This document shows, piece by piece, positions 37,832 through 46,881 of a stretch of 64,000 nt of DNA. The first letter of the stretch is position 1. The number at the start of each line of letters is the position of its first letter. The notes under the pieces are model-generated. The model did not search any database. It was given only the letters and a program-made list of their open reading frames with translations, and was not told where the DNA came from. The DNA comes from Neorhizobium galegae bv. officinalis. GTDB lineage: Bacteria > Pseudomonadota > Alphaproteobacteria > Rhizobiales > Rhizobiaceae. The stretch spans positions 62,001-126,000 of the forward strand of contig CCRI01000011.1 in NCBI GenBank assembly GCA_000985875.1. Direction: 5' to 3'. A program made the position numbers and the translations under genes.

Positions 37832-38106
37832 CCTATGTCTCCTCCATTCTTCGTGTGCTTCGTCGAAGATCGGAGTTTAACGCCGAGGCAGGCGGTGAGA
37901 CTATTGGACAAGGGGATTGTTCCCCTATCCAAAGGTATGATCGAGACCCACTGAAATTGTGTGGCCACCCGAAGTCACCCGGCGAGGCGCGATCAATCGG
38001 GATCGATATCGATGTCCCGCATGTCCATATTTTCGATCCCGAGACCGGAAGCGTCTGGGGGCCTGAGGAGAGGCGGCCGCTTCCCGCAGTAAACCGCTGT
38101 TGCGCT

Positions 38107-39189
38107 TCAACCGCGCAAAAGGGGAAGCAGTCGATCGCCCTGCCGCTTGATCTCCTGGAGATAAGGCGTGTCGGAGAGCACGAAATGGGTGATGCCGAGA
38201 TCCTCGTATTTGCGCAGCGAACGGGCGACGTCCTCGGCCGAGCCGACGAGCCAGGTGGTGCCGGCGCCGCCACCGCCGAATTTTCCGGGCGCCGTGTAAA
38301 GGTTGTCGTCGAGGACATCGCCGCGCTCGTGCAGTTCGAGCAGCCGGCGCTGGCCGACGGCGACCGGCTTTCCGTGGTCGTTCCAGTTGCCGGCCTTGCC
38401 CTTGGCCATTTCGGCGACCTTCGCCTCGGCATCGGCCCAGGCCTGTTCCGTCGTGTCGCGAACGAGGGTGGTGATCCGAAGCCCGAATTGAAGCGGAGGA
38501 AGGTCGCGGTCGAGCTGCCTGCTCAGTGTCTTCAGCCGTTCGATCCTCTCCCGCACGCCGTCGAGAGGTTCGCCCCAGAAGAGCTGGATATCGGCTTCCG
38601 TCGCGGCCACCTGCTCGGCGGCTTCGGAAGCACCGCCGAAATAGAGTTTCGGGTGCTTGCGCTCGCCGCGGGTCTGGAGACGAGGCTCGACCGTGGAACC
38701 GGCAACCTGGAAATGCTCGCCCTTGAACGTGACGTTCTCCTCGGTCCACAGACGGCGGACCAGCCGCATGAATTCCCTGGTGCGCGCATAACGATGCGCT
38801 TGGTCACCCTCGCTGTCGCCATAGGCGGCGAGATTATCCTGGCCCGAGACGATGTTGACCCGCACGCGGCCGCCGCTCAGGTGGTCGAGCGTTGCCGCGG
38901 CGGAGGCGAAGTTCGCTGGCCGCCAATAGCCGGGGCGGATCGCGATCAGCGGTTCGAACGTGGTGGTGCGGGCGGCAAGAGCCGTTGCGATGGTGAACGT
39001 ATCCGGCCGACCCCAGCCGGTGCCGACGAGCGCGCCCTTCCAGCCATGATCCTCCAGCGCCTTGGCGTGGCTGGTCAGCGTTTCCAGGCTGTTGTGGTTC
39101 TCGGCGGCGGCATCGCCGCGATGGCCGGCCTTGACGTCGTTCGGGATATACCAGAGGAACTCGGAACTGCTCATGTTATCGACCTGCAT
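38107..39189 (-). CDS. LLM-class flavin-dependent monooxygenase, SsuD-like
   Basis: This 360-residue protein belongs to the FMNH2-dependent luciferase-like family closest to alkanesulfonate monooxygenase. The motifs are FLWYIPNDVKAGHRGD, LVGTGWGRPDTFTIATALAARTT, AIRPGYWRPANFA, HLSGGRVRVNIVSGQDN and PKLYFGGAS. SsuD releases sulfite from alkanesulfonates. No ssuA, ssuB, ssuC or ssuE gene is beside it, so the substrate could be another sulfonate or sulfone. It sits with an SDR-fold protein and an amidase on the same strand. The start may be 39189 or the ATG at 39174. Confidence 0.85.
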   Translation of the reverse strand: MQVDNMSSSEFLWYIPNDVKAGHRGDAAAENHNSLETLTSHAKALEDHGWKGALVGTGWGRPDTFTIATALAARTTTFEPLIAIRPGYWRPANFASAAATLDHLSGGRVRVNIVSGQDNLAAYGDSEGDQAHRYARTREFMRLVRRLWTEENVTFKGEHFQVAGSTVEPRLQTRGERKHPKLYFGGASEAAEQVAATEADIQLFWGEPLDGVRERIERLKTLSRQLDRDLPPLQFGLRITTLVRDTTEQAWADAEAKVAEMAKGKAGNWNDHGKPVAVGQRRLLELHERGDVLDDNLYTAPGKFGGGGAGTTWLVGSAEDVARSLRKYEDLGITHFVLSDTPYLQEIKRQGDRLLPLLRG

Positions 39190-39298
39190 CTCTATGGCTG
39201 ACTAGGGAATGAGTGGAAGACGTTCTGATCGTGGTTCCTCGATGTGACCGACGGCGCACGCGGCACCGCCGCACGCCGGCCTGGTCCGAGAGGTTCCG

Positions 39299-40075
39299 TC
39301 AGACGACGATCGGGTTGAGGGCGCCGTCCATGCCGATTACGACGCCGGTGACATAGCTCGCCTTCGACGAACTCAGGAAGGTGACGACATTGGCGATCTC
39401 GTCAGGCGTCGCCATGCGGCCGAGCGGGATGCGCTGGATCAGTTTTTCGAGCGCCGCCTGTTCGCTGATGCCGTGGAGAGCCGCCTCCGCCCGGAGGCCC
39501 TCGGTGACCCGTTCGGTTTCGGTATTGCCGGGATTGATGCCGAGGATGCGCAATCCGCTGGCGGCATAGGCATTTGCGAGGCCGACCGTCGCAAGCATCA
39601 GCGCCGCATTGGCGGCCCCGCCCGGAAGGTGGATCGGCGATGCGACCTTGCCGCCGCCGCCGATGACGTTGACGATCACGCCCGCCCTGCGGGCAGCCAT
39701 CCGCTTGACCACAGGGTCGATGACATTGATGTAGGAGAAATATTTGGCGTCCATCGCGGCCCGCCAGTGAGCCGGGCTCAGGTCCTGTGGCGGCGTGCGC
39801 CGCGCGGCACCGGCGCAATTGACGAGAATATCCAGCGCGCCGACTTCAGCTTCGATCTTGTCGACGAGAGCCAGCGCTTCGCTTTCCGATATCAGATCGG
39901 CCGTAAAGCCGATGGCGCCCGGCAGTTTTGACAGAGCCACATCGATATTCGCCTGGGAGCGCGAACAGATGACGACGCGGGCGCCTTCGGACAGAAGGGA
40001 TTGGGCGCAGGCAAGGCCGATGCCTTTGGAGCCGCCGGTGATCAGTGCCGTCTTGCCGTTCAAATCGAGTTGCAT
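39299..40075 (-). CDS. SDR-fold protein lacking the catalytic Ser-Tyr-Lys
   Basis: This 258-residue classical-SDR-type protein has the cofactor loop TGGSKGIG (13-20) and NCAG (86-89). The active-site region reads NVIGGGGKVASPIHLPGGAANAAL (given here in parts: NVIGGGG at 136-142, HLPGGAANAAL at 149-159). Where active enzymes have Ser, Tyr and Lys, this one appears to have Gly, Gly152 and Asn156. It may be non-catalytic, use a different mechanism, or bind a ligand. It lies between the flavin monooxygenase and amidase genes. Confidence 0.85.
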   Translation of the reverse strand: MQLDLNGKTALITGGSKGIGLACAQSLLSEGARVVICSRSQANIDVALSKLPGAIGFTADLISESEALALVDKIEAEVGALDILVNCAGAARRTPPQDLSPAHWRAAMDAKYFSYINVIDPVVKRMAARRAGVIVNVIGGGGKVASPIHLPGGAANAALMLATVGLANAYAASGLRILGINPGNTETERVTEGLRAEAALHGISEQAALEKLIQRIPLGRMATPDEIANVVTFLSSSKASYVTGVVIGMDGALNPIVV

Positions 40076-40285
40076 GGTATGCCGCTTTCCTCAAATCCGC
40101 AGAAGAGGCTAGGCTCTCGGGGATATCGGAACAAGCAAAAGGCAACTGCCGCGGTCCCGGTTACGGGGAAACGGTTCCTTAGTTAGCTGCCGTGGGAGGC
40201 AACTCTTCTATCAGCACGCCAGGCACACTTTTCCGCCTGTGCCGACAACCGACTGTCCTCCGCAAGGCGATCTTCTGCACCGCTT

Positions 40286-41656
40286 CTAGCCGCGGATGAT
40301 CTCCTCATACGCCATCGCGGCCTGCAGCAGTGTTTCATCGCAATTGGCGTTGGCGGACAGGAGGAAGCCGACCGGCATGTCGGCGTCGCCGGTGCCGCAC
40401 GGGATGGAGACGCCGCACCAGTCGAGGAAATTGCCGAAGCCGGTATTGCGCAACGTCTTGCCGTTGGTGGCGAAGAACATCTCGTCGTCCTTTTCGAGCG
40501 GCGCGATCGGCGGGGCCACATGGGCGACCGATGGCATGGCGACGAAGCGGTCGCCGACCAGTGCCTCGGTTTCGGCGATCATCCGGGCGCGGTTTTCGAC
40601 GATGGCGATATAGTCGGACAGGCTGGTCTTTTCGCCGAGGCGGGTGCGGGCGACCACCCGGTGGTCCATCTCCTCGGCATCCGGCCCTGCCAGTTTTTCC
40701 CGATGCAGGGCGAAGGCTTCGGCGGTGACCATCGGACCGTATTTGACCATCAGCTTCGGAAGTTCGTCGAAGGTCGGGAAGGCGAGGCGGGTGATCTTGG
40801 CTCCGGCCTTGGCAAGCCGCTCGATCGCAGCTTCGAAGGCAGCCACGACGCCCGGCTCGGCGCCGTCGAGGACGATGTTGGTCGGGATGACGATATCGAG
40901 CGGTTGCGCCGGCCGGCGGGTCGTCTGCGGTACTGCAAGCCCGCGCATGGCCGCATCCACCCACACCGCGTCCTGCACCGTGCGGCAGAGGGGGCCGAGC
41001 GAATCGAGGCTGGTTGCCAGCGGATAGACGCCGTCCATGAGGTAGCGGCCGCGGGTCGCCTTGTAACCGACGATGCCGTTGAAACCCGCCGGAATGCGGA
41101 TCGAGCCACCCGTATCGGTGCCCATCGCGACGGGCACGAGGCCGGCTGCGACGGCGACGCCGGAACCGGAGGAGGAGCCGCCCGGAATGCGCGGCGCATC
41201 CTTGCCATGCGGATTGTGCGGCGTTCCGTAATGCGGATTGATGCCGATGCCGGAAAAGGCGAATTCGCTCATATTGGTGCGGCCGATCGCGACCATGCCG
41301 GCCTGTTTCAGGAGATCGACGATCGCCGCGTCCTTCGCGGCGGGGGCTGCCTTCTTCAGCACTTTCGAGCCGGCGGTGGTCGGCAGGCCCTCGATGTCGA
41401 AGAGGTCTTTCCAGGCGATCGGAATGCCGTCGAGGAGGCCGAGCGAGCGGCCTTCCTTGAGGCGCTTGGAGGCGGCATGGGCTTCCGCAGTGGCGCGGTC
41501 TTCGAGCAGCGATATGAACACGGCCTTGTCTGGATAGGCGTTGATGCCTGACAGCACCGATTCCGTGATTTCGACGGGATCGACCTTGCCCATCTGGATG
41601 AGCGCGGAAAGCTCGGCGATCGACATCGCTCCAAAGGATTTCGTCACGGCAGTCAT
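40286..41656 (-). CDS. Amidase signature family hydrolase
   Basis: This 456-residue protein of the GatA/FAAH amidase-signature type has a complete Ser-cisSer-Lys triad: Lys83 in IPIAWKDLFD, Ser162 in PGGSSSGSG and Ser185 in GTDTGGSIRIPA. GRTNMSEFAFSG and SLDSLGPLCRTVQD are further signature blocks. It hydrolyses an amide bond. It is not GatA, because gatB and gatC are absent and the C-terminal region differs. Substrate is unknown. It is the first gene of the minus-strand group 37280-41656. Confidence 0.88.
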   Translation of the reverse strand: MTAVTKSFGAMSIAELSALIQMGKVDPVEITESVLSGINAYPDKAVFISLLEDRATAEAHAASKRLKEGRSLGLLDGIPIAWKDLFDIEGLPTTAGSKVLKKAAPAAKDAAIVDLLKQAGMVAIGRTNMSEFAFSGIGINPHYGTPHNPHGKDAPRIPGGSSSGSGVAVAAGLVPVAMGTDTGGSIRIPAGFNGIVGYKATRGRYLMDGVYPLATSLDSLGPLCRTVQDAVWVDAAMRGLAVPQTTRRPAQPLDIVIPTNIVLDGAEPGVVAAFEAAIERLAKAGAKITRLAFPTFDELPKLMVKYGPMVTAEAFALHREKLAGPDAEEMDHRVVARTRLGEKTSLSDYIAIVENRARMIAETEALVGDRFVAMPSVAHVAPPIAPLEKDDEMFFATNGKTLRNTGFGNFLDWCGVSIPCGTGDADMPVGFLLSANANCDETLLQAAMAYEEIIRG

Positions 41657-41809
41657 TCTCCATTCCGTTACTGGCGGGGAACAGATGTATCGGATATTTT
41701 GGCGATGGGTAGAGGATTTATCGGCTCGGCTGATGGCATGGAACTTCTCGCATATTCGCGAAGTTCAGTGAGTCCACCGCGTCAGCGGGATATCGGGAAG
41801 GATCAGCCC

Positions 41810-42112
41810 ATGAGAAACATCATCGCCACCGTCGGTCTCGTGATCGCACTTGCCGGCTGCAGCACGGACGGCGGCGGAACCACCGGGGCAATCGACATCG
41901 GACCGGGCATCCGGCCGATCCCCGGCAGCATCACCTATCGTGGCCAGCCGCGCACCAAGCTCACCAAGGCGCCGATCGGCAGCGTCGTGCCGCACGAGTT
42001 CCGCAACGAACTCGGCCAGCGGGTCGAGGAAAATTATATCATCCAGCCGGACCGCAGTCTCAAGCTGGTCAGCCGGCGGGTGTTTCGCGATCCGTTCGGG
42101 TTCGACGATTGA
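41810..42112 (+). CDS. Small lipoprotein of unknown function
   Basis: This 100-residue protein has a signal of MRNIIATVGLVIALAGC with lipobox LAGC (lipid Cys at 17). A Gly-rich linker and a basic/Asn-rich region (HEFRNELGQRVEENYIIQPD) ending DPFGFDD follow. It is probably anchored to a membrane. GGGAAGGA lies before the ATG. It ends 6 bp from the convergent phosphodiesterase gene. The family is not recognised. Confidence 0.75.
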   Translation: MRNIIATVGLVIALAGCSTDGGGTTGAIDIGPGIRPIPGSITYRGQPRTKLTKAPIGSVVPHEFRNELGQRVEENYIIQPDRSLKLVSRRVFRDPFGFDD

Positions 42113-42118
42113 TGAACT

Positions 42119-42973
42119 TCAAGCGGAGATGGCCGCCCAGGCCCGTTCGGTGGCGATCGGTTCGTCGGTGGTGATCTGATCCGGCTTCAGCGCCATCAGG
42201 GCTGAGAAGTTGCGGGCTTCGGCCTCGTCGAAACCGGCGTCCGGGGTCTTGAGATTGAAGGTCCAGGCATCCACCAGCCTGCCGACATCGTGGCAGAGGC
42301 CGACCAGGTCGAGCCCGTCCCTCGCGGCCTGCAGCACCAGCGGCCAGGCGAGATAGATGGTGTCCGGCTCGGTCGGGCCGGCAATATCGGCACGGAGATC
42401 CGTTTCAACGGCGTTCAGGCCATGGTTGCGGTAGATATCCATGAGCTTGCCCGTCGGGTCGATGCCGCGCTTGACGCCCGGCAGTCTATGCTTGACGGCG
42501 ACGATCAGGTCGAGATCGGCGCCGCTGACGATGATCGAGGAACTGGAGCCGGCGAAATGGTCGGCGAGATGATCCATGCCACGCGGGCCGATCGCCTCAA
42601 GCTCGTCCTTCACGTCGAACTGCAGCAGGGCGTCCGGATGGGCGGTCTGAAGCATTGTCGCAAGATCCTCGCTGAGAATGGGCGGATGGCCGCCCTCCAG
42701 CAGCGTCAGGCCGCGGATCGTTTCGGGTAAGGCCTCGCGGATGAGGCCATGGCCGGTGGTTTCACCTTCGAGTTCCTCGTCATGCAGGACGACGAAGCCG
42801 CCATCGGCGCGGACGCGCAGATCGAGTTCGGTCGATGCTCCAAGACGAAAACCCTCTGCCATGACGCCGGCGGAAAACAGCGGGTCCTTGAAGCTGCGGC
42901 GCAGGCGATGCCACTTCAGCCGGGTGAAACGGCCCTGATGGGCGATGCCGAGGCCTGAAAATTCTGAAGCCAT
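42119..42973 (-). CDS. Glycerophosphodiester phosphodiesterase-like protein
   Basis: This 284-residue protein has the GDPD fold signature GASTELDLRVRADGGFVVLHDEEL, with the catalytic Glu, Asp and His. It continues with LPETIRGLTLLEGGHPPILSEDLATML and ALLQFDVKDE. The usual HRG...PENT loop is replaced by IAHQGR followed by an unrelated stretch, so the first metal ligand set is atypical. It may still hydrolyse glycerophosphodiesters or have diverged. ATG 42973 is the first in the family-like part of the frame. Confidence 0.72.
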   Translation of the reverse strand: MASEFSGLGIAHQGRFTRLKWHRLRRSFKDPLFSAGVMAEGFRLGASTELDLRVRADGGFVVLHDEELEGETTGHGLIREALPETIRGLTLLEGGHPPILSEDLATMLQTAHPDALLQFDVKDELEAIGPRGMDHLADHFAGSSSSIIVSGADLDLIVAVKHRLPGVKRGIDPTGKLMDIYRNHGLNAVETDLRADIAGPTEPDTIYLAWPLVLQAARDGLDLVGLCHDVGRLVDAWTFNLKTPDAGFDEAEARNFSALMALKPDQITTDEPIATERAWAAISA

Positions 42974-43177
42974 GAAATACCGTCCAAGGTGAAGGCAGCG
43001 ATTCGATCGACGCCAGACTATTGTTTTGGAGCTGCCTGCCATAGATCGATGACAGAAGTTTCGTGCCGAACCTCAAAAGCCGGGATTGCGCCCGGCACGG
43101 AACGGCTTGTTATAGAGGTCTGTCGGATAAGTATCCGAAAAACAAACTTTGTCTCCTGTCACGAAAGGCAGATTTCC

Positions 43178-43591
43178 ATGTCCCACGACGCGAACTGGGC
43201 GCCTCTTCCTCCCTATGATACCGGTCTGCGCGGCCGGTGCCCGCGTTGCGGCCAGGGGCATCTGTTCAACGGGTTCCTGTCGATGCGGCCGGCCTGCGAG
43301 GTCTGCGGCCTCGATTATTCCTTCGCCGATCCGGGAGATGGTCCAGCCTTTTTCGTCATGTGCTTCGGCTGCATTCCGAGTATCGCGCTTGCGGTCTGGA
43401 TCGAGACCAGCTTCCAGCCGCCATTCTGGGTGCATCTGCTGGTCTCGCTTCCCTTTCTGCTCCTCACGTGTCTCGCGCCGATGCGGCCGCTGAAGGGCTG
43501 GCTCGTCGCGAGCCAGTATTTTTACAAGGCAGGTCCCGGCAAGGTCGACAAGAGCCCGTCACCGCCCGATGACGCCCAGAACGGCGGCTGA
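43178..43591 (+). CDS. DUF983 membrane protein with zinc ribbon
   Basis: This 137-residue protein begins with a zinc-ribbon-like CPRCGQGHLFNGFLSMRPACEVCG (Cys pairs in CPRC and CEVC). Two membrane helices follow at about 60-78 (AFFVMCFGCIPSIALAVW) and 85-105 (WVHLLVSLPFLLLTCLAP). This is the DUF983 layout, a family seen in Alphaproteobacteria near respiratory or envelope genes with no settled function. ATG 43178 follows AAAGG. Confidence 0.85.
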   Translation: MSHDANWAPLPPYDTGLRGRCPRCGQGHLFNGFLSMRPACEVCGLDYSFADPGDGPAFFVMCFGCIPSIALAVWIETSFQPPFWVHLLVSLPFLLLTCLAPMRPLKGWLVASQYFYKAGPGKVDKSPSPPDDAQNGG

Positions 43592-43692
43592 CTGCCGACA
43601 GGACCTCGAGGTTTGCGAAAAGACGGGGCAGGATGGTGAGGAACAATCTTCTCCCCAAACCATTCGACAGGTGACAATTCAAGGAGCCTGCA

Positions 43693-43941
43693 ATGTCCGA
43701 TGCCAATGAAATCGAAATGGAAACGCGCCGCCGCTCGCTCGCGATCGAAGGGGCGATGCTCATGCTGATCGACGGTCTGGCCGCCCGGGGCACCATTTCC
43801 GCAGACGAGGCGGAGGACATGTTGCGGATCCTGTCGAAGAGCTCAGATTCCTCGGCGGCACGGGCTGGGAGCTCGCTCCGGATCGTCAATCAGCTGAAAC
43901 GCCTGCGGCGCGGCGACGGAGCGATCACGCCCGGGGCTTGA
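43693..43941 (+). CDS. Small helical protein of unknown function
   Basis: This is an 82-residue soluble, mainly helical protein (MSDANEIEMETRRRSLAIEGAM, IDGLAARGTISADEAEDMLRIL) with AAGGAG before the start. Codon use resembles its neighbours. I do not recognise the family. It is probably a monocistronic gene between DUF983 and the SDR gene. Confidence 0.65.
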   Translation: MSDANEIEMETRRRSLAIEGAMLMLIDGLAARGTISADEAEDMLRILSKSSDSSAARAGSSLRIVNQLKRLRRGDGAITPGA

Positions 43942-44061
43942 GCCGGAAGTGGGGCCGCGTCGCGTTTTCTCCTTTTTGATTGTGCATTTTGGTCGGGAAC
44001 ATCTCCGGACGAGGCCAGTTGGGGCGATCAGTTCGCTACCTCGATAACAAGGAAGATCCTG

Positions 44062-44919
44062 ATGGCCCAGTATCCCACTCCGCCGTTTCCCGAACAGCAG
44101 CAGCCGATGCCGGGCTACACAGGGCGCATGGACCCGGTGCCGGATCACGGGGAGCTCTCCTACCGGGGTTCCGGCCGGCTGGCTGGCAAGAAGGCGGTGA
44201 TCACGGGCGGAGACAGCGGCATCGGCCGGGCCGTGGCGATCGCCTATGCGCGCGAAGGCGCCGATCTCTTGATTTCCTATCTGGATGAAGACGAGGATGC
44301 CGAGGACACCAAACGCCTGGTCGAGGAAGCTGGCCGCAGGGCGGTGCTGGTGCCGGGCGACATCAAGACGGCGGCACATTGCCGGGCGATCATCGACAAG
44401 GCGGTCCAGGAGTTCGGCGGGATCGATATTCTCGTCAACAACGCCGCTCATCAGGCCACTTTTTCCGACATTGGCGACATCAGCGACGAGGAATGGGAAC
44501 TGACCTTCCAGGTCAACATCCATGCGATGTTCTATCTCACCAAGGCGGCCGTGCCCCATATGAAGCCCGGTAGTGCCATCATCAACACCGCTTCGATCAA
44601 TTCCGACAATCCGAACCCGACGCTGCTCGCCTATGCGACGACCAAGGGCGCGATCCAGAATTTCACGGCGGGCCTCGCACAGCTGCTGGCCGAAAAAGGC
44701 ATCCGCGCCAATGCGGTCGCACCCGGGCCGATCTGGACGCCGCTCATTCCCTCGACCATGACGGAGGACCGGGTAAAGGATTTCGGCAAGCAAGTGCCAA
44801 TGAAGCGCCCGGGCCAGCCGGCGGAGCTGGCGACAGCCTATGTCATGCTTGCCGATCCCCTCTCCAGCTACGTTTCCGGCGCGACGATCGCCGTTACCGG
44901 TGGCAAGCCCATCCTGTAG
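44062..44919 (+). CDS. SDR oxidoreductase of the YghA/general-stress type
   Basis: This 285-residue classical SDR has the long N-terminal tail (PFPEQQQPMPGYTGRMDPVPDHG) characteristic of the Bacillus GsiB/YhdF and E. coli YghA group. The cofactor loop is TGGDSGIG near 49, NNAA is near 130, and the catalytic Ser and Tyr-x3-Lys are in NTASINS and LLAYATTKGA. The motifs are complete, unlike the SDR-fold protein at 39299-40075. The likely role is reduction of aldehydes or ketones under stress; the substrate is unknown. Confidence 0.9.
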   Translation: MAQYPTPPFPEQQQPMPGYTGRMDPVPDHGELSYRGSGRLAGKKAVITGGDSGIGRAVAIAYAREGADLLISYLDEDEDAEDTKRLVEEAGRRAVLVPGDIKTAAHCRAIIDKAVQEFGGIDILVNNAAHQATFSDIGDISDEEWELTFQVNIHAMFYLTKAAVPHMKPGSAIINTASINSDNPNPTLLAYATTKGAIQNFTAGLAQLLAEKGIRANAVAPGPIWTPLIPSTMTEDRVKDFGKQVPMKRPGQPAELATAYVMLADPLSSYVSGATIAVTGGKPIL

Positions 44920-44942
44920 TCAAGCTCTCCTCCCACAAAAAC

Positions 44943-44969
44943 AACGGCGGCGTGGCTCATGCCGCCGTT
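44943..44969. terminator. Bidirectional terminator between SDR and a small minus-strand gene
   Basis: AACGGCGGC and GCCGCCGTT form a 9-bp perfect stem with a 9-nt loop, with A and T runs on the flanks (ACAAAAACA upstream, CATGTTT downstream). It lies between convergent stops at 44919 and 44992. Confidence 0.75.
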
Positions 44970-44991
44970 CATGTTTGGGGAGTAGATTTTC

Positions 44992-45276
44992 TCAGGTGCG
45001 GAGGCCGACTTCCCGCGCCAGATCCTCGAAACAGAATTTGGTGCCCTGTTCACTCGCCTCGTTGGCCAGAAGCAGCAGCCGGATCGGGAAGGCGATCGCC
45101 TTCTGGTGGGAGGTCGAGACGGCGAGGGGCTTGTCGTCGGCAAGCACCGTGCGTTCGGCCGCCTGCAGGGCGCCCTGGATCTCTTCATGGGAGAGGACGC
45201 CTTTTTCGACGAGGAGCCGGTTGATCGCGGCAACGGCGAGATAGAGGCCTTCGAGCTGCGGATTGGCGGTGTTCAT
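44992..45276 (-). CDS. Small hypothetical protein coupled to ndh
   Basis: This 94-residue helical protein begins MNTANPQLEGLYLAVAAINRLLVEKG and continues HEEIQGALQAAERTVL, with no membrane segment or Cys cluster. Its ATG at 45276 overlaps the ndh stop by 4 bp, so it is translated with the NADH dehydrogenase. I do not recognise the family, but the coupling suggests a role with Ndh. Confidence 0.75.
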   Translation of the reverse strand: MNTANPQLEGLYLAVAAINRLLVEKGVLSHEEIQGALQAAERTVLADDKPLAVSTSHQKAIAFPIRLLLLANEASEQGTKFCFEDLAREVGLRT

Positions 45277-46601
45277 GTCTCGGTCCTTTGCGTGGAAGAC
45301 GGAACGGAAGTGGCGGCATTTTCGTCGATCAGGCGGGCGCCGCGCTGCTGGGTCAGGTAACGCCAGATCCATTGGACGCTGACGAGCAGGCGCTTTTCGA
45401 AATTGACCAGCAGGTAGACGTGGACGAGCGCCCAGAGGAACCAGGCGAGCCGGCCCTTCAGCGTCCACTTGCCGAAGTCGAAGATCGCCGCATCGCGGCC
45501 GATGACGGCGGTATTGCCGCGATTCTGGAAACGGAACGGCTCGGCCGGCTTGCCGTCAAGGAGTTTTGCCCGCAGCGCCTTGCCGAGATACTGGCCCTGC
45601 TGCTTGGCGACCTGGGCAAGGGCAGGCAGCGGCTTGCCGTCCACGGCAAGGCCCAGCGCCGTATCGCCAACCGCGAAGATATCCGGAAAGCCGGTGATGG
45701 AGAGGTCCGGTTCGACCGGGATACGGCCGCCTGCCTTGCCTTCGATTCCGAGCCATTTGGCCGAGGGCGACGCCTTGACGCCTGCTCCCCAGATGACGCA
45801 GCTGGTGCGGAAACGCTGCGAGCCGGCGACGACCTCGTCCTTGGTGACGGATTCGACCGCAAGATTGGTCATCACCTCGACACCTGCCTTTTCAAGGGCC
45901 TTCATGGCGTATTGGGTGAGGTTGTCGGGAAAGGTGGCGAGGATTTTCGGGCCGGCTTCGATGAGGATGACCCGCATGTGATCCGGCTCGAGCCTGCGGA
46001 AATCGCGGGTGATCATGAAGTGGCCGAGCTCGGCGATCGCGCCGGCCATTTCGACACCCGTCGGACCGCCGCCGATGATGACGCTGGTAAGCAGCGCCTT
46101 CTTTTCTTCCGGATCATGAGAAAGCTCAGCCTTCTCGAAGGCGAGCAGCAGGCGCTGGCGGATCAGCCGCGCCTCGTGGATGGTCTTCAGGCCCGGCGCC
46201 CAGGCGCGCCAGTCGTCATGACCAAAATAATTGTAATCCGAGCCGGTGGCGATGACGAGGCGGTCGTAAGGGACCGACGTGCCATTGTCGAGCATTACGG
46301 TCTTGGCTGCCGCATCGACGCCGGTGACTTCCGCCAGCATCACGTTGATGTTCTTGAAGCGCCCGAGCGTGCGGCGGATCGGTTCCGATATGTCGGCGGG
46401 AGACAGTGCGGCGGTCGCGACCTGATAAAGGAGCGGCTGGAAAAGATTGTGGTTGCGCCGGTCGATGACGGTCACGTCGATGGGGCTGTTGCCGAGCGCT
46501 CCGGCAGTCGCAAGCCCGCCGAAGCCGGCGCCGACGATGACGACGTGTGGTGGTTTGGTGTCGCCCTCCGTCGTGCCGTTCTGAAAATTCTCACCCGCCA
46601 T
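45273..46601 (-). CDS. ndh: Type II NADH:quinone oxidoreductase
   Basis: This 442-residue non-proton-pumping flavoenzyme passes electrons from NADH to quinone. The FAD loop is IVGAGFGGLATAG near residue 22 and the NADH loop is IIGGGPTGVEMAG near 173. SCVIWGAGVKASP and the FAD-binding IFAVGDTA follow, with quinone-site-like LPALAQVAKQQG. The C-terminal hydrophobic stretch WFLWALVHVYLLVNFEKRLL anchors it to the membrane. It offers an alternative to complex I. Confidence 0.93.
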   Translation of the reverse strand: MAGENFQNGTTEGDTKPPHVVIVGAGFGGLATAGALGNSPIDVTVIDRRNHNLFQPLLYQVATAALSPADISEPIRRTLGRFKNINVMLAEVTGVDAAAKTVMLDNGTSVPYDRLVIATGSDYNYFGHDDWRAWAPGLKTIHEARLIRQRLLLAFEKAELSHDPEEKKALLTSVIIGGGPTGVEMAGAIAELGHFMITRDFRRLEPDHMRVILIEAGPKILATFPDNLTQYAMKALEKAGVEVMTNLAVESVTKDEVVAGSQRFRTSCVIWGAGVKASPSAKWLGIEGKAGGRIPVEPDLSITGFPDIFAVGDTALGLAVDGKPLPALAQVAKQQGQYLGKALRAKLLDGKPAEPFRFQNRGNTAVIGRDAAIFDFGKWTLKGRLAWFLWALVHVYLLVNFEKRLLVSVQWIWRYLTQQRGARLIDENAATSVPSSTQRTET

Positions 46602-46741
46602 TTTGTCCCACCCTGTTGGCGGAGCAGAACTCCGCTGGACGCTCGTTCAACCCATGCCGGGCGTGTTTGTTCCAGGCATGTTTCACCGGAACCTTTTACG
46701 CCTGTCGCCGTTCAATTTCACGACATCAAAAGGAGAAAGTC

Positions 46742-46816
46742 ATGAACAGCATCGTTTGGTTGGTCGGCGCGGTCGTCATCGTCATCGCCGTTCTGAATCT
46801 CGTTGGGTTTGCTTGA
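46742..46816 (+). CDS. 24-residue membrane microprotein, copy 1
   Basis: The short frame MNSIVWLVGAVVIVIAVLNLVGFA is one hydrophobic helix. A strong ribosome site (AAAAGGAGAAAGTC) lies directly before the ATG. A near-identical second copy follows 65 bp later with its own ribosome site, which argues that both are translated. Most substitutions between the copies are conservative. The gene is divergent from ndh. No named family is recognised. Confidence 0.72.
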   Translation: MNSIVWLVGAVVIVIAVLNLVGFA

Positions 46817-46881
46817 TTTATTAAATGGAATCAAACGGAAGCCTTGCTTCCACCTGTCGCGAACTGAGAAAGGAGACAGTC

